Shown one piece after another: positions 16,301-18,688 of a stretch of DNA of 18,688 nucleotides. The notes beneath the pieces are model-generated. The model worked only from the letters and a program-made list of their open reading frames with translations. It was not told the origin of the DNA and did not search any database. This DNA is from an uncultured Chlorobiota bacterium (GTDB lineage Bacteria; Bacteroidota; Kapaibacteriia; OLB7). The stretch is from NCBI GenBank assembly GCA_946481475.1, contig CAMLOB010000010.1:1-18688 (forward strand). The letters run 5' to 3'. Both the position numbers and the translations under genes were made by a program. The first letter of the stretch is position 1; every line of letters begins with the position of its first letter.

Positions 16301-16695
16301 CGGTTCGGAGCACTGCCGGTCACCACCGCCTTGACGTAACCACCCGCATCGTAGACGCCGGTGTGCATATCGTCATAGAACCCGGCAATCATCGGCAACG
16401 TCGCGGTCAGGCTGTTCCCGAACCCCCCTGTCACCGTGGTGCTTCCCAGCCTCATCGCTCCGTTGGAGCTGACCGAGTACTGCGTGTAGGAGACGCCGTT
16501 GAAAACAAAAGTAAATCCGATGTTCTGAATACCGGAGGTACCGTCATCGACGCCGTTGCCGATGATGGTCGTCGCAGATGCCATGTTGGTCCCTGACCCG
16601 GTTCCCACATAGAATTGATAGCCGGACAGGTCAGCCCGGGCACTTGTCAGGCCCCCGAGCAGCAATGCCAGCGCAAGCAGTGATAGTTTTTTCAT
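13381..16695 (-). CDS. Giant T9SS-exported surface protein, choice-of-anchor-D-like (paralogue C)
   Basis: I place the start at ATG 16695 (1104 residues), not at the in-frame ATG 16767. The shorter form begins MKKLSLLALALLLGG...SARA, a textbook signal peptide, and has AAAGGA just upstream. The longer form would add 24 polar residues before it. The head domain reads IGFTFVFNGVSYTQYSVSSN, then MIAGFYDDMHTG, APNRVLSIEW and VRLYETSNKIEFYYS. Two GGT modules follow (about residues 243-361 and 362-474), then the LCMSDI cysteine region, the NNGECDLLIS and TNDST module, two Ig-like modules, a linker (HVDDPSGSSATQV), and a T9SS sorting domain over the last 80 residues (APNPARS, LGLYDATGALV, LSSGTYYCALR, terminal TVVR). 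It is a surface-anchored structural protein by inference. It lies between B and D on the same strand, with its own terminator. Confidence 0.93.
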   Translation of the reverse strand: MKKLSLLALALLLGGLTSARADLSGYQFYVGTGSGTNMASATTIIGNGVDDGTSGIQNIGFTFVFNGVSYTQYSVSSNGAMRLGSTTVTGGFGNSLTATLPMIAGFYDDMHTGVYDAGGYVKAVVTGSAPNRVLSIEWRVRAYGSSLGTEAEIYRWQVRLYETSNKIEFYYSKMRSDYTTSASIGIAASGTANDFISVTPGSPISFSRTAINNSANIGSTTNAFNANLLLTFSPCLANVSIAGNPAQGGTLAMNEGDSLLLNREVSNGEDQTFQPFTVSLGGAIPACASRQYIYLVTGTFAADYSISPQVGVLNDGQTNTPQLTFRPSGLGVRTATLIVLDDNGFFRTYNLAGVGVPRIAWIGNPAQGGTPELNDADLLMQSVEVNRNSSGSFTPITIKNNGANLSAPPAQVTYTIIDPTGQYSISPTSASLSAGQSSTPTITFTPTLTGEQRALLRVNADGEVRTFSLAAYSLAPSAEFTLDGTPVVSGATFFNRTVLCMSDIVTVPVTIRNTNRVNVEVNEIIVYATDSEIRQGAPPYPILRDQFGDRMRSIEYILTEQPGQAPYLKNPRPSLPVVIAPGETKTLYLNYLPISPGFRFARMFIRTNSENFTGAEIGSYDPGSTPVQIEGLFNIDLFGKAIGSKIAGENDEKLPRPLTFDDVDIREREVAKTWVQNNGECDLLISKSEVRIMNGDVNEFELLSVFPNTSVSGDNYVFPPGTGDSIVAAFAPATFGSRRASIRLVTNDSTLVLPGVSERGAYYLDLYGVGKVGLEARNLRLNPAVIDGESSHGTMSIENTSGEAVTVIGIEIVGGNGEIVEDGAKPWPSLPVVLVPGQQLDLGFALVPAAGGAEGVREAQARLLLNNGDTVVAVISGYAGKRTLAVSPGAAFTTTKIAVGELARTVVVLSNTGTLPVRLNDPAITGVNKDDYTISPLRRRVLEPGQIEVFELTYVPQVPGASSAQLEFGSNATNGLLTVQLGGEASSTIHVDDPSGSSATQVTPGADLSRASAALAIDRLTFRSVAPNPARSLVDVTFVVPGQGTVELGLYDATGALVKMVDKGDFAQGEHTLRVDLTGLSSGTYYCALRQGDHLVTRTVTVVR
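15275..15970 (-). repeat. Internal tandem duplication in paralogue C (two NPAQGGT modules)
   Basis: Module 1 (about 15613-15970) opens GNPAQGGTLAMNEGDSLL, and module 2 (about 15275-15612) opens GNPAQGGTPELNDADLLM. The coding DNA at the two junctions is nearly identical over about 20 bases (plus strand, near 15948-15968 and 15590-15610). This is the best-preserved duplicate in the array. Both modules end in a strand with ATLIVLDDNG or ALLRVNADGE. Confidence 0.65.
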
Positions 16696-16715
16696 ACGTC
16701 CTTTCCCAGAAAATG

Positions 16716-16725
16716 ATATGTGTAT
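16716..16725 (-). promoter_or_regulatory. ATACACATAT motif upstream of paralogue C
   Basis: On the minus strand, ATACACATAT ends 20 bases before ATG 16695, at the same distance as ATACATAAA in A and B. It is embedded in a short direct repeat (TTCACATAC twice). The match is imperfect. Function is inferred. Confidence 0.25.
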
Positions 16726-17000
16726 GTGAAGGTATGTGAATTTCAGGTCTTTCGGGTCGGCAACCATCGCCGGCTGCCTTGTAGAGACTGCATCCGCCGG
16801 AACGGGTTCCGGATATATGCAGTCCGTATGGAAAAAGATGGTGTTGCAGAGAAGGCTTCACACGAATATGAGAGCAGGAGCATACGTAACTTCCCGGTAC
16901 ATCATCCGCCGGACAGGGAAAGATCCCATAGCCACACGGTACGGTTTCCACGACCGGCGTTCCATAGCTTGGAACATCTGTTATACTTCTATGAAAATTT

Positions 17001-17019
17001 CATGCCGACAACCGGCATG
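17001..17019. other. 7-bp hairpin in the D-C intergenic region
   Basis: CATGCCG (17001-17007) pairs with CGGCATG (17013-17019) around ACAAC. On the minus strand, AAATTTT follows at once, so it could be a secondary terminator of D read-through. No plus-strand gene ends here. Confidence 0.3.
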
Positions 17020-17223
17020 CCCCCACACACACCTCGCCCCCTTTTTCCTGAAGAGTAGCTGAGAAGAATGCAGGGTAACCCGCGGACATAACATGAGAAG
17101 ATTTTCCCGACTATGCAAGGAAATATTTCAATACCAACTCCGGGACGAAGAACGGAGAGAGGACCACCCCTCTCCCTCCATTTCAGCAGGCCTCTTTTTC
17201 TTCGTTTTCTCTCGAAAAAACGT

Positions 17224-17258
17224 CAGGCGGGGATAGTATTGTCTACTATCCCCGCCTG
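17224..17258 (-). terminator. Rho-independent terminator of paralogue D
   Basis: CAGGCGGGGATAGTA (17224-17238) pairs exactly with 17244-17258 around a 5-base loop. On the minus strand, ACGTTTTTTCG follows, giving the T-run expected of an intrinsic terminator. The hairpin starts about 42 bases past the stop of paralogue D. Confidence 0.8.
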
Positions 17259-17300
17259 TTTCATCAATCGATGTTCTGCGAAAGAAGCACCCGTTGATCT

Positions 17301-18688
17301 CTACTTGACGATCTGAATCACGCGGGTCACCATATCCCCGGCCGAATACAGCCGGCAGTGATAGATGCCGCTCGGCATATCCGAAAGATCGACGTCGACA
17401 CTGTAGGCTCCCGGTTCATATTCGCTGCCGACGATCTGCCTGACCATCCGTCCGGAAGCATCGAACAGTTCCAGGTTCACCTGACCGGTCGTCGGGACCA
17501 TGAACGGAATCGTCACGACGTCCCGTGCAGGGTTCGGCGACACGGCTCCCAATGCCAGATGCGTCATCGCGATCCTCCGTCCGGCCTCCTCATCTCCGCG
17601 ACTCGCATTGATCGACGAACCGTCTTCCTCTTCTCCCAGACCCGCAGCGGCCGAAGTACCGACCAGATCAATCACCGTCATTCCGGCCGTCGCATTGCTC
17701 CGGATCTCGATCTGCGCGTTCGCAGCTCCGGTTACCGACGGGATATAGGTCACCTCGAGGAACTTCGACTGTCCCGGATCAAGGTCCATGTTTCCGGAAG
17801 TCGTCAGTTTGTACTCGGCGGCTCCGGGCCCGGTCAGCGACAGACTTGCCAGCCTGATCGGGAAGCTGCCGGTGTTGGTAATCACCGCATACTGACGAAC
17901 CAGTGATCCGACCGGAGCGGCAACCCCCTGGAAGAGAGTCTGCGGAGCAACCATGATCTCCCGGGTTCCGGCCACCGAGGCGATCGGTGCGCTCAGCACA
18001 TCTCCTCCGTTGGTCGTAACGCTGAAGAGGGCATTCCGCGATCCGCTCGGCGAACCGGATGCGGGCTTGAAGATCACGCTGAACTCCAGAAACTCACCCG
18101 GTCGAACAACTACCGGGAAGGTCGGCCACGGCTTCGCCGGATCGGCTGTGAAGTCGGCGGCATCAGGTCCGGCAATGCTCGCCGCGGTCACCGTCACGCT
18201 CTCGGTCGAGGCGTTGATTGCCTTGATAACGCCCTTCGACGGGTCTCCGTCGATCACCGCCGGAGCGATCCGCACCGGCTTGATCTCCAGATAGGCCTTG
18301 CCGACCCCATACAGATCCAGCATGTGGATGCCGCGGTCGGTCATACCATCGATAATCACGGTCGAATCGTTCGTCCGCAACATCACCGAAGCGCGACGCG
18401 AACCGGAACGGATCGGTGTGAAGCGGGCCGAAATCCGGTCCGAACTTCCCGGCGGAATAATGTAATCGCCGTTGCCGTCAACCGGAGTGTTCGGCAGGAT
18501 ATCCACCAGTTCGAACTCGTTGATGTCACCGGCCACGATCCGCAGATCCTTCTTGCTGATCCGCATGTCGCAGTCGCCGGTGTTGTACACCCTGATCTCG
18601 GTCGTCGAGGTCTCGTCCACCTTGGCTGCCGGGAAGGTCATGACCAGATCATCCATGCTGCCGTCGCCGTCACTTGCCAGATGGCTTC
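17301..18688 (-). CDS. T9SS-exported surface protein, choice-of-anchor-D-like (paralogue D), N-terminus outside window
   Basis: The frame stays open to the right edge (about 461 residues visible). ATG 18656 is almost certainly internal. The residues before it (SHLASDGDGS) align with the segment before the cysteine module in A, B and C, where about 650-670 residues precede it. Visible in order are FPAAKVDETSTTEIRVYN, the NTGDCDMRIS cysteine motif, INEFELVDILPNTPVDGNGD, RTNDST, GVGKAYLE with PAVIDGD, KPWPTFPVVVRPG, an Ig-like module (SLVRQYAVITNTGSFPIRL, FLEVTYIPSVTG), an acidic linker (GEEEDGSSINA), and a T9SS sorting domain (SPNPARD, LELFDASGRMV, MPSGIYHCRLY, terminal QIVK). It is closest to paralogue A over the Ig-like part. 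Its likely role is the same as the other paralogues: a surface-attached structural protein. Confidence 0.88.
   Translation of the reverse strand, partial: SHLASDGDGSMDDLVMTFPAAKVDETSTTEIRVYNTGDCDMRISKKDLRIVAGDINEFELVDILPNTPVDGNGDYIIPPGSSDRISARFTPIRSGSRRASVMLRTNDSTVIIDGMTDRGIHMLDLYGVGKAYLEIKPVRIAPAVIDGDPSKGVIKAINASTESVTVTAASIAGPDAADFTADPAKPWPTFPVVVRPGEFLEFSVIFKPASGSPSGSRNALFSVTTNGGDVLSAPIASVAGTREIMVAPQTLFQGVAAPVGSLVRQYAVITNTGSFPIRLASLSLTGPGAAEYKLTTSGNMDLDPGQSKFLEVTYIPSVTGAANAQIEIRSNATAGMTVIDLVGTSAAAGLGEEEDGSSINASRGDEEAGRRIAMTHLALGAVSPNPARDVVTIPFMVPTTGQVNLELFDASGRMVRQIVGSEYEPGAYSVDVDLSDMPSGIYHCRLYSAGDMVTRVIQIVK

Larger units (their letters stand above)
16696..17300. other. 605-base intergenic region between paralogues D and C
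   Basis: This region holds the terminator of D (17224-17258), a 7-bp hairpin (CATGCCG/CGGCATG, 17001-17019) followed on the minus strand by a short T-run, and the promoter and leader of C. Several open frames of about 100 codons exist on both strands (for example 16720-17058 plus), but they look unlike real proteins and none has both a good start and recognisable content. I see no supported gene. Confidence 0.5.

Noticed and set aside
16720..17062. Overlapping plus-strand frames of 108-112 codons in the D-C gap
   Set aside because: Two overlapping frames of similar length, no good ribosome site, a His/Arg/Pro-rich translation and no domain. The C promoter must also lie here.
17113..17316. 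Plus-strand frame of 67 codons upstream of paralogue C
   Set aside because: It runs through the D terminator hairpin and into the D coding end, with no recognisable content.
18641..18656. ATG 18656 as the true start of paralogue D
   Set aside because: The frame remains open to the window edge, and the upstream residues align with the interior of A, B and C.
1..18688. CRISPR arrays, tRNA or rRNA genes, insertion sequences
   Set aside because: No short regularly spaced direct repeats, cloverleaf-like segments, rRNA-like tracts or transposase motifs were noticed on either strand. Repeats present are protein-level module duplications.

Overview
The window looks like chromosomal DNA from a GC-rich member of the Bacteroidota/FCB group, possibly the Ignavibacteria/Kapabacteria side. 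This is inferred, not proven. The basis is several very large exported proteins ending in type IX secretion (T9SS) type A sorting domains, choice-of-anchor-D-like beta-sandwich repeats, a CRTAC1/UnbV-type FG-GAP protein, and AT-richer intergenic regions. No RNA gene, CRISPR array, transposase or integrase was seen.

Layout. (1) Positions 1-3275, minus strand: a giant surface protein (paralogue A), cut by the left edge just before its C-terminus. (2) 3276-3540: a divergent intergenic region with two abutting inverted repeats. (3) 3541-4584, plus: an exported TPR protein, whose last 11 bases overlap the end of the convergent gene. (4) 4574-5950, minus: an exported eight-repeat WD40 protein with a T9SS sorting domain. 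(5) 6047-9553, plus: a 1168-residue FG-GAP/ASPIC-UnbV protein with 14 calcium-binding-type loops arranged 7 + 7. (6) 9554-9729: a convergent intergenic region with two strong hairpins. (7) 9730-13104, 13381-16695 and 17301-18688, all minus: paralogues B, C and D. D is cut by the right edge, so its N-terminal part is missing. Hairpin terminators lie downstream of B, C and D, so each is probably its own transcript.

How it fits together. Every protein seen here carries an export signal, except D, whose N-terminus is outside the window. Paralogues A, B, C and D share a core: a beta-sandwich module with a (N/T)(D/N/T)G(E/D)CD cysteine motif, a TNDST motif, two further Ig-like modules, and a sorting domain (only the first part of which is visible in A). 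A, B and C also share the N-terminal head and an internally duplicated module of about 115-125 residues containing GGT...GDTLL. By sequence, A resembles D and B resembles C, so the array probably arose by repeated duplication. The TPR, WD40 and FG-GAP genes lie between A and B. The overall picture is a cell-envelope or surface-structure locus. No enzyme or catalytic motif was recognised, so what the surface proteins bind or build is unknown.
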